Source: Nothophaeocryptopus gaeumannii (lineage: Eukaryota > Ascomycota > Dothideomycetes > Mycosphaerellales > Mycosphaerellaceae). Taken from it: DNA of 64,000 nucleotides. Positions 1 through 11,760 of the stretch are shown piece by piece (positions within the stretch are counted from its first letter, which is position 1; each line of letters starts with the position of its first letter). The DNA is taken from contig JASISA010000019.1 in NCBI GenBank assembly GCA_031771865.1, positions 1,426,001-1,490,000 on the forward strand, given 5' to 3'. Position numbers and translations under genes: made by a program. The notes beneath the pieces are model-generated. The model was given only the letters and a program-made list of their open reading frames with translations. It was not told where the DNA came from and did not search any database.

Positions 1-581
1 CGTCCAATGCATCAGGGTGGGATGCTGCAGGAATGCTTGTTGTATTGCTGGTTCCCAGAATATGTGCAATCGATTCTCCAGATGGACGAGTTGTAATGCA
101 TGTCTTCGAGCTGTGTGTACTGTTCCTTGGACGAGTGTCACTGCGGTGAAAGCTCGGCCAAGTTGATACACCCAGTACTGGATGCATCATCAGAACAAGT
201 TCGGGATATATTCAGCGACGTTTCACTTACAATCAAGGCCCAGTACCAGACTTCAACTAGGAACGGCAGTCTTCTCAGTAGGCGGCTGAGCAGTCGTTCA
301 GAGAACTGCTGTGTGTTGGGTGACCGAACCTCTTTCGACCATCCCAGCAGTCGTATCGTTCGTATTCGCCACTCGCTATTGGCAGTGTCATCTTGCCAGC
401 CTCGAGGACTAAGAAGACCATCGTCGGAAGTTGGACTTGACGCGCCAGACTCAAAACTATCATTTCTTTTGTGTGTTGCTCGATCTCGGCCGATCCCTCC
501 TCTTCTGTCCCTGTTGATCAATGTGCCTCCGACAAGAAGCGAGATGACCACCAAGGGCTCGACGAACGCCCCGGCTCCCAT
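1..581 (-). CDS. Aur1/PAP2-type membrane phosphatase family protein (5' part, runs off window)
   Basis: Partial gene. Exon 1 is 231-581 (ATG at 581) and exon 2 is 1-177, with a 53-nt intron (GTAAGT...CAG) between. About 176 residues are visible. Joining the exons gives a continuous 'VWYWALIYWVYQLGRAF' across the splice, which fixes the intron. Downstream is a stretch with 'ENRLHIFWEPAIQQAFL' (about residues 148-164). This resembles the entry to the PAP2_3 / Aur1-inositolphosphotransferase fold, where an R-L-x-I-F-x-E-P signature precedes the phosphatase motifs. A hydrophobic segment lies near the N-terminus (residues 7-20), followed by a polar stretch. The catalytic C-H-H residues would lie outside the window, so activity cannot be judged. 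In known relatives these are multi-spanning membrane proteins of lipid metabolism. Inositol-phosphorylceramide synthase proper is only one member, and I do not claim that reaction here. Confidence 0.8.
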
Positions 582-2154
582 GGTCTCTTATGTTTACCAG
601 CGAAGTAGCTGTATAGAAGGGCAGAGAAATAATGTAGACTCTAGACAGTGATGAGATTTCAAGAATTGGCAGCAAGCGCCAGACAACTCTTCCATAATCA
701 GATCTCCCTACCTACCTTTTGATAGATTGATAACCCAAGCCATCGCCCTGCTGAGTATGCATGACAACATCATTTGTTAACGCCGACTGTACCGACTCAT
801 ATGCTTCTGTAGACAGGGCAACACGCAATGCACTTGTTCCGCGGGATGCCGATTGAAAGAGTGAAAGTTTCAAGCTTTCTTCGGTCTGACAATATCTCCG
901 TTGTGCTGCTGTCGACCGCGCGAGGAAGCTGTATGCAGGTTTGTGAAGAGTACAAGTCCCGAGCGCTCTGGTCGCGTATCTTCTTACCTGGACGATGTCC
1001 AATTGGTAGTACTCCCATTCTCCAATCTAATCGCCAGGGCTCGGATCATGATTGCCAGCGATGAGGAGGCTTCGCTTCCAGCACATCCGTGATGTCGCGT
1101 GCCCTCATCACTCTCTTACTTGATCTCGTGCTTCCTCTCCGTAAGCAAGTTAGCGTTTAGCTTCCATCGCAAGCCGAGAGGGCCGGCGGAAGGAAAGCTG
1201 CAGACTTGCAGACTTGCATATACAGCTAGCCAGCCAGCCCCAAGGCCGTGAAGAAGAGAGGTGGAGGATGATCAGTGAAGAACGGATCGGATGCGTTATC
1301 AAGCCGGACGCCGAGCTGCAAACTCTTGGCAAGAACGACTCCTCACCCAAGCTTTGTCTTCATGCTTGGTACAGAGTCCGAGTCTACCATCGGTACGAGC
1401 GTTGCACAACCGATGGACGTGATGGGTCCGAGATAATGTAAGTTGTGTGCTTGCGCCGTGGTGTAATTCCTGGTCGACTGGGTGATTAGTAGTTCACACG
1501 ACAACTGATCGGAGAGGAGAAGGATAGGAGTCGGAACGGTTCGCAGTAAAACGAGTAGGTCTGTCCATACAACGAGCTCAAGTGCTACCAATTCAGCCTC
1601 CATTACCGGCATGGAAACGCGGTATTTACCTAGCACTGGCTATAGACCACAGCAGTAGCAGCAGCAAAACAAAACGCAATGACCGCCAACGACCGCTTTC
1701 AGTGCATAACAATCAAGCCCAACAAAATATTTCTCCCCTTCCTCGCCGTTTGGGTATCCTCTAAGGGGCCGTCTTCTCCGATCTCCATTCCATTCCGTCC
1801 AAACCTGACCTGACCTGACCTGACCCAACCTGACCAGACTTTGTATTCAAATCCATCCGGTCTTCCGCGCTCGCACTGCGGCGTTGATATAAAACGCCGT
1901 GACTAAAAATTAGAGATTCTTCATGAGCCGCGCCGATTTTGCTTCCTTGCCCAGACATACGACCCACACAAAAAGGTAGCTCTGCAAAAAGCATCCACAC
2001 GAAATTATTGGGTATATCACAAAAGTGTAAAAAGGTTCGGAACGCCAGTTTGTTACTACGGCCGTATGTGGCCTTCCCCACGCGCTATTCATATCGATCG
2101 TCGAGTTTTGATTTGTCCGAGTCATCGCGCAGTTTCTTTTTTTTTTCAATTAAT
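582..2154. other. Intergenic, no supported gene
   Basis: This stretch lies between the start of the PAP2-type gene and the stop codon of the homeobox gene. No open frame in it has recognisable similarity. A run on the minus strand near 1040-800 has splice-like signals around a short tryptophan/tyrosine-rich segment, but no convincing start or family. It also holds a short pentanucleotide repeat near 1804-1834 and a T-rich tract of about 14 nt at 2134-2147, just past the homeobox stop codon. Confidence 0.5.
1804..1834. repeat. ACCTG pentanucleotide microsatellite
   Basis: Four perfect copies of ACCTG in a row, one degenerate unit, then a further copy. It lies about 320 bp past the homeobox stop codon, in non-coding DNA. 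No function is apparent. Confidence 0.8.
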
Positions 2155-4378
2155 TTACTGCTGGTGTCCGAGGGAGTGCGGGTCGACGAAGCCGTACATC
2201 TGTTGTGTCTGCATGTCGAATCCGTTTCCTGGACTTTGTTGGAACATTTGCTGCTCATCCGGGAGCTGATGCATCTGGCCTGGGCTTGTGAACATCTTTG
2301 AATCCTGATAGAGCATGCCGTTCTCACTGGGGCTGTTGAACATGGTAGCTTGGTCTTGCGACACGTGCGATGGCGTTGAGAACGAGACACCGCTGTCTTG
2401 GTTTTGCTGACCAGCTTGTTGGGAGGGCGACTGATAGTCCTGGACGTGCTGAGGGCTTTGGTAGCTCATCTGCGACTGTCCGTTCATGTTCATGTTGCCC
2501 TCCGGTCCGCTTGCCGGTGGTGATTGGAAATTAAACATGCCGTCCGGCATGGGTGAGTTGAAGGTGTCTTCGCCCATCGGACTTCTGAATGGGAGAGCAA
2601 TCTGCTTGTTGAATGACTCCGAGAGGTAGAGATCATCAGCACTGAGGTGCGAGTTCTCGCCAGGCGTTCCAAAGAGGTCAGCGCTTTGGCTGCGACCCAT
2701 GCCGTTGAGAGGTGGAGAGTGGTCCGCGATGACAGGGTCTCCGTGGCTCGTCACTGACAGAGGCGTGTTGCTGGTGCCAATCATCGCACCAGCGTCGACA
2801 GCCAAGAAGCCGTTGTTGAACGAGTTGCTAAATTGCGTGCTGGGTAGGCCTTCGGTCGGTGGTGCAGACGAGAAGAAGCCAGGAGTGCCGTATTCGCTGG
2901 GCGAGTTGGCGGTAGTAGCAGACAAGGAGCCATTGAACTGTAGACCCATGTTGTAGCCCGCGGACGTGTCGATGCTCAAGTGTTGGCCGGGATTACCATT
3001 GGCAAAACCGTTCGGGACTTGGTGTTGGGGCACAGGAGCAAAAATGTTCGGATCCTGCATCGGTTGCTGCGGTGGCTGGTTCTCCTCTTGTATCAAGAAG
3101 GATGGCATTGGACCTTGCTGTCGGAGCATTGAGAAGTCGATGGCAACTGGGACAGATCGGCTGCGCTGGCGCTTGTGGCCTCGTGGGCCCGGAGGACCCA
3201 TCATGACTACATTTGGATCCTGAGGCGGGAACAGATGCAAACCACTGTGAGGATGCATCATATGGTTTGGCTGACTTGCTGGTCGGTGGCCGATGGGAGA
3301 TACCGGGGCTGATACAGCGAATGCGCTAGTGTCCCACATGTTGAGTCGATTTTGATACGCCTCAAGCGACACAAGCTTCGCAAGCTGACCGCTCAAGACC
3401 TTCGAAGGACCGCCGAGTTGGTGAACCAGAACTTGGCTGGCCTGTTGGTCTTCGGTGAAGTCCCCGCACTCGTAGAAGCCACCGCTGCCAGAGCTATCCA
3501 TGTAGAATTTTGGCGGCCTCGTGAGTTCAATGACTAGGCCACCAGAACGCTGCGATGCGCCTTCAGCAGCAGCAAGGACATCACCTTGTTCAAGAGTAAT
3601 GTTCTTGATCCACGCGAATGGGTATTCAATCTTGTAGCCAGCGGAGTCGTTGTTGATGTAGTACGTTACGCAAGCCTTGTCGGGAGAGTAAAAGACGACC
3701 AGATCCATGGTGCTTTGTCCTACTCGTCGCCACGTTCCGATGGAGAGCGAGCGACAGTGGAAATGTTGGATGACGACCTTCCCAGAGGAGTTATCAGTGT
3801 TCAAGCAGAGTGTACCGCTTCCGTATGGTCCATATCCAGGTCGACCAGCGAGCATGTGGGCAGGAAGTCCTTTGCCGGGTCCGTAGGCCTGCATCGCCAG
3901 ATATTGTCGCATCGACTCTGGGATGCTGTCGCAGTCCTCTCCGCTCTCGATGCTGCGCTTCGCAATGTTCTTTATTTTGGCGCGCCTAGAAATGTCAGTG
4001 GGACTTCAATGGCTGTTGCATCTGTTAGTCATACCTGTTTTGGAACCATATTTGAACAGATCGCTCAGTCATGTTGATCTCCGAGGCTATCCGCTCTCGC
4101 ACAAGCGCAGTCGGTGTAGGATTCTTGTTGAACTCCACCTCGAGCGTCATCAACTGGTCTTGAGTGGCCCGTTGTCGCTTTTGATTCTTCTGTTGCTGAG
4201 TGAGGGTACTCTTTCGCGGTGGACGTCGAGACGCGTTGTTTGGGTGGCCGGGGTTGCCGTTGGAGCTGGTCGGCGAGCTCGAAGACGCGGCCATCTTGGG
4301 CTTCGCATCCTGGTTTTGTGGTGACGAGTGAGGTTGGTGGGCGTGCTGTGGCTGCGGCGGTGCCATTACGTCGGCCAC
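2155..4378 (-). CDS. Homeobox transcription factor (HTF1/PHX1-like)
   Basis: Exon 1 is 4035-4378 and exon 2 is 2155-3985, with a 49-nt intron (3986-4034), giving about 724 residues. The homeodomain spans roughly residues 62-122 and ends in 'SVQIWFQNRRAKIKNIAKR'. The intron falls inside the Arg codon of the recognition helix (WFQNR/R), which fixes the splice exactly. Right after it comes the 'ESGEDCDSIPESMRQYLA' extension typical of the fungal HTF1/PHX1/Pho2-like group. A conserved block follows that predicts as beta-strands ('VVIQHFHCRSLSIGTWRRVG', then Trp-Ile-Lys). The remaining 400 or so residues are Gln/Ser/Pro/Asn-rich and probably an activation region. A nuclear DNA-binding role is inferred from family. 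In Magnaporthe the HTF1 relative controls conidiation, and that role here is only an inference. The upstream gap of about 2.4 kb suits a heavily regulated developmental gene. Confidence 0.93.
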
Positions 4379-6765
4379 GATGCTCTTTGGTGCCCGTCCG
4401 TCGGGGTAAGGTAGAATATACAGCTAGGAGACTTCGTCGAATCGTGGCACAGCCGCTATTGTGTTCGAACAATCGATGTCGGTGGTCGTCGTGGATCCAG
4501 GTGTGGCGTCAGTTGAAAGGGAGGGATGATTCTCCTCTCCGACCAGGCGGATGCTGAATAGAGCTGAATGGATGGGTAGACGGGGGTTGTAATCGTGCCA
4601 CAGGCTCCCGGCGTCGCTGATATGTCGATGAATACCGCTAGTAGGTGTCGATTATCCGGACTGTGCGGGCGCTCGTCGAATAAAGAAAGTACTCGTGCCA
4701 AAGAACGACAGACGGACTGGTCGGTGCCGTAAAGGAGTGCTGTCGGCTACCGGGTCTCGTCAAAGAAGAAGTAGGGATCAATGCAAGGAACGTAACGAGA
4801 CACAGTCAAGAGAGTGAATACTGTGCTCAAGGTGCGGGCAGACAACACAAGGCAGACGATAGACGATGAGGTTAGGAGATTAGATGAACAAGCGGGCAGC
4901 AGTGGTGGAGGAAACGCGAGCGAAAGCTGAGCAGACCGGCCCAAGCAGAGGCACGAGTGCGAGACTGCACGGGCCCGATCGAACAAGGGGTAGGCTGCGT
5001 CCCGATGCGGATTTAGCGCGTGGACCCGACCCTTGTGCCTGTCGACCTCTTGCGCCTCACAAACCTCCGACGGCCTTCGATTGGCTCCCGCCCGCACAGG
5101 GAGACTAAAGGGAGTGCAGAGAGACACCATCCCAGACCATCCTCGCTCGTCCGCCTGCGATAGGACACACGGCAGTCCTGGCAAGCATCGCTGCACGCCG
5201 GGGCCATTGCTGTTGCTGTCTTCGCCCCTGAGACGAGCATGGCAGACGCCGAATAAGCACGGAGGGCGGCGCACCAGGATTGCTCACCTCTTCTGATCGT
5301 GATGCATCCGCAGTCGATGCCACTCGTGCCGACCTCGTGGAAGGACATACCATACTGTAGCTCGAGAGAGAGTCTTGTGACAGTCTGAGCACGAAACGCT
5401 TGCCCACGGACTACAGTACGACAGAGACATTCGCTCGTCGGTAGCCTCGGATGTGCGTCAGTCGATCTGCGGCGTCACAGGCAGAACTTCGTACGGTAGC
5501 ACGACGGGTCTAGCAGAGGCCTCTCTCCTATAGTCAAATCGCCAGCATGTGTCGACCTCGCGTGTCTCATCGTCTTACCGTGTAACTTGGCACTTTGTTG
5601 TAGCCTGACCGCACCGCCGGACTCGGCGGACAGCATTGGCCTGCCAGGGCGCCGCTTTGAGCACCACGAGATTCGTTCCAGCTACCCATGGGCATCCGCT
5701 GTTCGATGTTGTGCCATCGTAACTTAGACACGGCCTCTCCCGAATCCTCGTCGGACGCGCACTGCATCACCCGATCGTGGAATAGGACGCGGCAAAAGCG
5801 ACCTCCCAGGAATTCGCCGTGGTGTCTCCTTTGTCCTATCCTACAGCAGTGCTGCCGTTCGGTGGGAAAAGAGCGCTTTCCCAAAGCTGCACCGCCCGCC
5901 CAGCGCCGCTTTTCCTCACCATCACGAGAACGGAGACGGCACGCACGCTATGCCCCAGACGACAACTGCCTAGTCTGGCTGGCCGGAAGTACGCAATCGC
6001 TCGCGCTTGGCAGAAGAAGAAAGTCTTTCTTTCGCGAACCATAGATACCTCTGGGGTGCTTCACGCATTCGAACGCGTCTATTCGATATGATGATGCTGA
6101 CCCGAAGCATCTCGAGCCGCCGTGCCTCTTCGATCGAGGTCCTCCCAAGTGCAACAGGCTGGCCTTGACGCCGGTTTTGCATGTTAGTGGTCAACGCGGA
6201 TCGACGCGTGCTGCCCGTGCATTGCGCTTACAGTAGCAGTAAGTTAGCGCAGCCTGCAGGTACAGCCGTCAGCCGTCAGCCGCAGCCTCCTGCCGACTCG
6301 CTCTTGGTAAGCTTCCCGTCTCTGCAGCGGAGGAAGGTCAAGCTGAGACAGTCATGTGAAGCATCGCTGTCTATCAAGTTCGATCGACTACACTTCACAC
6401 ACGATTGAATTGATGCTGCGAGGAGCGAGGCATTACGGTCGCGTCACTAGCAGAAAATGCCCTTGATGTCACTACGGGTCGACACATGTATAAGAATTCG
6501 CATCAAACGACGATGTGAGGCATGGGTTGTTTGAGCCCGTGCACGAAGGAGGTCTGCGCGAGTCGGCTTGGTCAAGGATACGTTGCATACCAAAGGCTAA
6601 CACTCCCTTGCTGAACCAGGCAATGCAGCCCTTATACTTCACATAGTCTGGCATACGCTTAAAGTCTGTTGTACACATAAGGACCGGTTGAGAGCGGCTA
6701 CTGCTCGACCAAAACAGCTCCAGGGAGTCTGTGAATCTCGTGTTTGAGGTGCCTGCTCACCCTCC
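4379..6765. other. Long intergenic region upstream of the homeobox gene
   Basis: About 2.4 kb with no supported coding region. It holds only short open frames with no family resemblance. The homeobox gene reads away from it on the minus strand and POL3 ends at its right edge, also on the minus strand. It therefore contains the homeobox promoter and probably a long 5' leader, plus the POL3 3' flank. A short direct repeat of the form CAGCCGT occurs near 6264-6283. Confidence 0.5.
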
Positions 6766-9700
6766 TCACCAAAGCGTAGAGTCCCGATCGAACCGTTCAA
6801 TCTCTTTCCCAGCATCTTCGACGTCCTTCTTCGCCTTCATGCGCATGTAGAAAATAGGACAATCCCTGCTCGAGCAGATAACCTCGTTGTGCATGCTTCC
6901 TTGACAGCGCTGACACTGTGTCCAGAGCCGTGCGAAACGGACTTCCAGTTCTGACACTTTGGTCAGCGATCGCTGGTAGAGCTCACCAAACCGCGGCCTG
7001 CATTCTTCGCCGACTGCGCCACCGTGCTCGTCCTTGGAAACGAGAGGCTTCTTGCAACCTAGACAAGTTTCAGTCTTCTTGGCAAACTTCATCAGCCCTC
7101 CCATTGTAGGCGCAGCGACTGAAATGGCACGCGTATGCTCTCCCGTCAGTAAAGAAGCTGCCTTCTTCTCGCCCAGGATTGGTTCGAAGATGCGTCCGAG
7201 CGGCTTGGCCAGCTGGTTATCAAGATAGTACTTGGTGTCAATCGGCAGGTTGTTCTCGAGCACGAATATTGGGTCTTCCGACTTTTCGTAACCTTTGGAG
7301 CCTGCGGCACCCTTGACCATCACGTACGCCACACGATCACCCAAAGCAGGCGCGGACCCTGCATCACGCTTGCGCATTCGCTCAGCAAGTTCAGTATGTG
7401 CCTGCTTTGACGCATAATCAGATTTTGTCAAAGCCTTGGTGATCACCAGATTTGACATATCGATCCGATTCTGCAGCAATTCGGAGATGGTATCCTTGAC
7501 ATAGCTGTACCTATTTTAGCACGTATACTGGAATGTGGGATTGACGCCTGACTTACTCCTGAACACCTTGGACGTCCTGATCGATAAGCAGCATCTTTAG
7601 ACTAGTCTCGATCACTGTTTGGACAAGGCGGCAGTTATCTCTTCGGACCGTTTCGATACCCTTGGTGTCCATCTTATCGTACTTGTCCGTGTTGGTCCAA
7701 TACAAGCCAGCATATCGCTTCTTGTTGATCAGTAGGTATGGGAAGTATACCTTCTCGAACTCCAGCTTGATTGGCTTGATAAATTTGGCCGAGACATACT
7801 CGGCAGCATCCTGGCCCAGCTCCATGGCCTTTGCTAGATCGTTCGGGCCGAACTTCACCATTACCGAGTCAGTGTCACCATAGATGACCTGAGCGTCGTG
7901 ACTGTAGCCGTTGGCAATGGTATAGCGCTTCTCGACTTCTTCTTTGGTCTTCTCGATCATCTGACGTCCGTAAGATGTTGTGCTACTGGCGATTGCCAGG
8001 CAGGGTAATTTGCCCACCGTGGCACCAGTCAGACCGTACACGGAGTTTGCACTGATCTTCAATGCGAGCTGTCGACCGTTGAGCACGGCTTTTTTGAAAG
8101 GATCCGTCTCGACTGCAAGCTCCTTCTTCGCACGCTTTCTGGCTCCCAAGAGTTCCTCCAGGATCTGTGAGAGCAGACCCTTTCGAACCTTGGTCGTGCA
8201 GAAGAGATCCCCGTTGGGAGTGACGATGTAGTCCTCGTCTTTCTTCAGCCCGAGCTTCTCAACGGCGTTCTTGTTGAGCAGCGTTGTATAGCAGAGATTG
8301 TGTGCTTGCATGATACTCGGATAAAGAGACGCGAAATCCAGTGTCGCAACAGGCACATCGTAGTAGCCTCGAGTTGGCTCGATAACCGTTGCTCCCTCGT
8401 ACTGTTCGTCGCTGGCATCAGTCTTCAGGTTGGGAACAACCAGCTGCTGTTCCAGGGCTTTCCTGAAGAGCTGACTGATGAATTTGATCTGTTGTCCTTT
8501 GGCGAGAAGGAAATTGAACGGAACACCCGTGACTCTGGCCATTTCTGTGTAGTTCACCAGACACATCAATTTGTCCATCAAACGCTGAGGCAGGTAGGCA
8601 TCCTTCAAGCAATACACTGCCAGTCTTCGCCTGGACTCGGGTGTGCCGTTGTAAAGTTCTGTGATCATGGTGTGGTGTACATCTTCTTTCTGCTCGTTCA
8701 AAAAGTGGGCCGATACAGAGTTCAGTGTATAGCTTCGCAGGTGGTAGTCTCTCTGGATAAGCTGGAGGAGATCGAGCTGCAGCCTGCCATTCGTGTTCGT
8801 TGCTTTGGAGTCACGGTTGCCCATTTGCTTGCTTGCAAAGTTGGTGTCTTTTGCCATGGATTTGACATTTCGCAGTCGAGTCCAGAACGGGAACCGACCG
8901 ACCTTGAGATGCGCGGCGCGGTCCAAGAGATAAGGGAAATCAAAGTTGGCAATGTTGTATCCGATAATGACATCCGGATCAACTTCCTCCAGAAAGTCTC
9001 TCCAAGCCATCAGCATTTTTTCTTCGGCATCAAACTCGAAAATTTGGGTGTTGACGATGAGACTGCAGGTGTCCATGCAGAAGACGTTCCGGACAAACGG
9101 CTTTTCTTCACCATACCGAGTGACCACATTTGCAATCTGGATGACCGGGTCGATGTTCGCTTCAGGAAAGACACCCTTCCGACCCGCACACTCAATGTCA
9201 AAACTGAGGACGCGCAGAGGCGCCATCTTCGACCACTCGCCATCAATGGCATGCGCGACGAGGTCTCGGTAATGGCAATGAGCTTCAATCTGACAATTCG
9301 ACTGCCGATCTCGTTGTGGGATCATATGGTATTTCCCAGCATTCACGGACGCCCAAGACATGCCAGAAAGCTTTGTGTCAATCATGAAGCGCAGTACATA
9401 TTGAATGCTGTCGAATGTGAGGATGCCGCCTTCAGCAACTTTCCAGAGACCCTTATAATTAGCGCCACCATTGGAGCTCTCGATGGCGGTGCGAAGACGG
9501 CTGATGTATTTCGGGTCTGTCACAGTAATCTTGAGATATGGGCTCTTGGTGTTTCCTTGGAAGCCAAAGAGATTCTCTCGCAGAACCATCTGGACGGAGT
9601 GTATAGCAGGCGCGTGTTGCGCTAATACGGACTCCAGGAAGACCTTGTATGGCTCGCAGTCGTTCTTCGTGAAGGCAATCGGAGCCGCAACGTAGAGGTA

Positions 9701-10141
9701 ATGAAGGAAGTCCGTGACATGGAGAAGGACCGAGTTGCCTTTCTCGTTGACACCGAAGAGCTTCACTGTGGCTTTCCCGCCATGTAATGTGCCTTCTTCC
9801 GCGTCGATCGCTTGGAAGGTGACTGTATCTGTCTTCTCGTCGAAGCCATCCAGACTCGGTCGAGCCCATTGTTGGTCCCGTTCAGAATTGTTTTGCTTGA
9901 GGGCGTCGATATCCTGAGTAAGCTTCTCCAACACCTCCTCTTCAAACTGACTCTTGGGCTGACTAGACCCAACGCCATTTACACCCTTGATAGCTGGTCT
10001 CTTGAATGTTGGCTTCGAGTCCTGCTCCAGCTTCCGTTTCTTTTGTGGCGATGCTTGCTGATTACGGCGAGAATGCGGTGCGTCTTGCAAGGCCCGCTTG
10101 CTGGGCACATTAGCCGGGGCCTGAGTGATTACGCCTGGCAT
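6766..10141 (-). CDS. POL3: DNA polymerase delta catalytic subunit
   Basis: Exon 1 is 7557-10141 and exon 2 is 6766-7510, with a 46-nt intron, giving 1109 residues, the usual length. The start is the ATG of 'MPGVITQ' at 10141; no in-frame ATG lies upstream. A basic nuclear-import stretch ('QKKRKLEQ') is near the N-terminus. The 3'-5' exonuclease motifs are visible: Exo I 'LSFDIECAGR' (about residue 313), Exo II 'VIGYNIANFDF' and Exo III 'YCLKDAYL'. The polymerase motifs are also intact: A 'DFASLYPSIM' (about 600), B 'KISANSVYGLTGA' and C 'YGDTDSV' (about 754). The C-terminus carries CysA (about 1010) and CysB (about 1060-1080). CysB, the iron-sulfur site in yeast, keeps all four cysteines with yeast-like spacing. 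CysA has Gly in place of its third Cys (see findings). The product is the lagging-strand replicase working with PCNA. The gene is head to head with CSN5 and has MCB-like cores upstream. Confidence 0.98.
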
Positions 10142-10639
10142 TTTGGAGGGTTGCTGATGATTGTTGTTGTGTGTGGGAAAGCGCACATCACGTCCATGAG
10201 ATGACGCGCTAGAACTACAGACGCGAACGCGCCGCTGGGGGCCAAAGCTTCGAGCAAAGTGGCAGCCAAAGCCAAAGGTCGTCGTGCATTTTGGTGGGGT
10301 TCGTCGACTGCCTGGTTCCTACAACCATCCACGCTCCATATCAAACGAACTTGCATTCATCACTCGCATGTGACAGCTTCCAAGTCATCTTGAGTGAGTG
10401 AGTGAGAAGCTGCTGTGAGCACTCTGCGAATGACACGAGTCTGGTCGTAGCCTTACTGCGCTGCTCGCTTGGCGACGTTTACAACCGTCTCCAGGACAAA
10501 CAACATCAAACTGCTCATTGCGGCCTGGCTAGTGAACACCATTCGGAGGTCGCATAGCCGTCATAGGCCAAGTATGATAGCAGCAACTTGCTAGATCTCG
10601 TTTCATACACCACCATTTGACACATCGCATTCCTCGACC
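10142..10639. promoter_or_regulatory. Divergent promoter POL3 / CSN5
   Basis: A 498-bp gap between the two start codons. It contains three ACGCG cores close together at 10204-10208, 10221-10225 and 10227-10231, about 60 to 90 bp upstream of the POL3 ATG. They resemble MluI cell-cycle boxes bound by MBF in yeasts. A short GAGT tetranucleotide repeat lies near 10391-10406. No coding frame is supported. Confidence 0.6.
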
Positions 10640-11760
10640 ATGGACACCCAACAAGCCTGGGGTGAGCATAGCATCTGAACAGACATCCAAGACTTGTACT
10701 GACCGCATGCTTAGAGACGGACAACGCCGTCAAGCTCGTCGATTTCACCCGCGACGCCCTCTACAAGTACGACGCCGACGAGCAGAAGAAGATCAACAGC
10801 GCACCGCCGTGGCGGCAAGACCCTCACCATTTCAAGCATGTTCGCATCTCGGCTGTGGCAATGGTGAAGATGGTCATGCACGCACGGTCTGGAGGCGACC
10901 TCGAGGTCATGGGCTTGATGTTGGGATACGTCGAGCACGAGACGTTCATCGTCACTGATGCTGTTCGGCTACCGGTTGAGGGCACAGAGACTCGAGTCAA
11001 TGCTCAAGATGAGGCAAACGAATACATCGTCAAGTTCTTGGAGCGATCGCGGCAGTCCGGGCAGCTGGAGAACGCAGTCGGTTGGTACCACAGTCATCCA
11101 GGCTACGGCTGTTGGCTGTCGGGCATCGACGTAACTACACAACACACCCAGCAGTCTTTCTCGGATCCTTTTCTTGCAGTCGTCATCGACCCTCATCGAA
11201 CTATCAGCTCGGGTAAGGTGGAGATTGGCGCCTTCAGAACGTATCCAGAAGGCTACAAGCCCGAGGGTCAAGAGTCAGTGGGAGAGGGAATGGCTGCAGT
11301 CCCCATGGCCAAGGCACAGGATTTCGGTGCTCACGCCAATCGATACTACTCTCTGGAAGTCACGCACTTCAAGTCGACCCTGGATAACAAGCTATTGGAA
11401 GCGCTGTGGAACAAGTACTGGGTCCAGACGCTCTCGTCATCCCCTCTTGACGCCAATCACGATTATGTCACGAAACAGATCGAGGATCTGGCTGGCAAGA
11501 CTAAGCTGGTGCAAGAAGCAGCTAAGAAGAACACCAGCATGCCCCTTGGACCTCAGCGTAAAGGCAAGGGAGGCGATGAGCAGATGGCGAAGGTTGTCAA
11601 AGCCGCGGAGAAGATCGCTAGCGAGGAGAAGGTGGGTCTGATGGCGGCGATGGTCAAGGAGCGCGTCTTCGCCGAGAGCGCACCTCAGGTTGCGCAGGCT
11701 GCCGAGGCTGCCGCTGAGAACGGCGCAGACACACAGATGGAGGATGCGAAGGCGGCGTGA
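10640..11760 (+). CDS. CSN5: COP9 signalosome subunit 5 (deneddylase)
   Basis: Exon 1 is 10640-10661 (only 22 nt, 'MDTQQAW') and exon 2 is 10715-11760, with a 53-nt intron (GTGAGC...TTAG), giving 355 residues. The short first exon is supported because the junction restores the family's N-terminal start before 'DNAVKLVDF'. The MPN+ domain carries the JAMM metalloprotease signature 'HSHPGYGCWLSGID' near residues 133-146 and the conserved Glu in 'LEVMGLMLG' upstream. These are the zinc ligands and catalytic acid. 'PVEGTETRVNAQ' is diagnostic for CSN5 rather than the proteasomal RPN11. The enzyme removes NEDD8 from cullins, so the CUL4 gene at 48862-51651 encodes a likely substrate. In filamentous fungi the signalosome influences development and secondary metabolism (family knowledge). 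Confidence 0.97.

Noticed and set aside
700..1092. Possible small spliced gene on the minus strand with splice-like sites around a 'GEWEYYQLDIVQ' segment
   Set aside because: No convincing start exon, branch site or family resemblance; the exon would be only 39 nt. RNA reads could revive it.
8300..9625. Plus-strand open frame of 441 codons
   Set aside because: It is antisense to the conserved POL3 polymerase and exonuclease motifs and has no similarity of its own.
10640..11760. Calling this proteasomal RPN11
   Set aside because: The 'PVEGTETRVNAQ' stretch and the sequence around the JAMM motif are those of CSN5.
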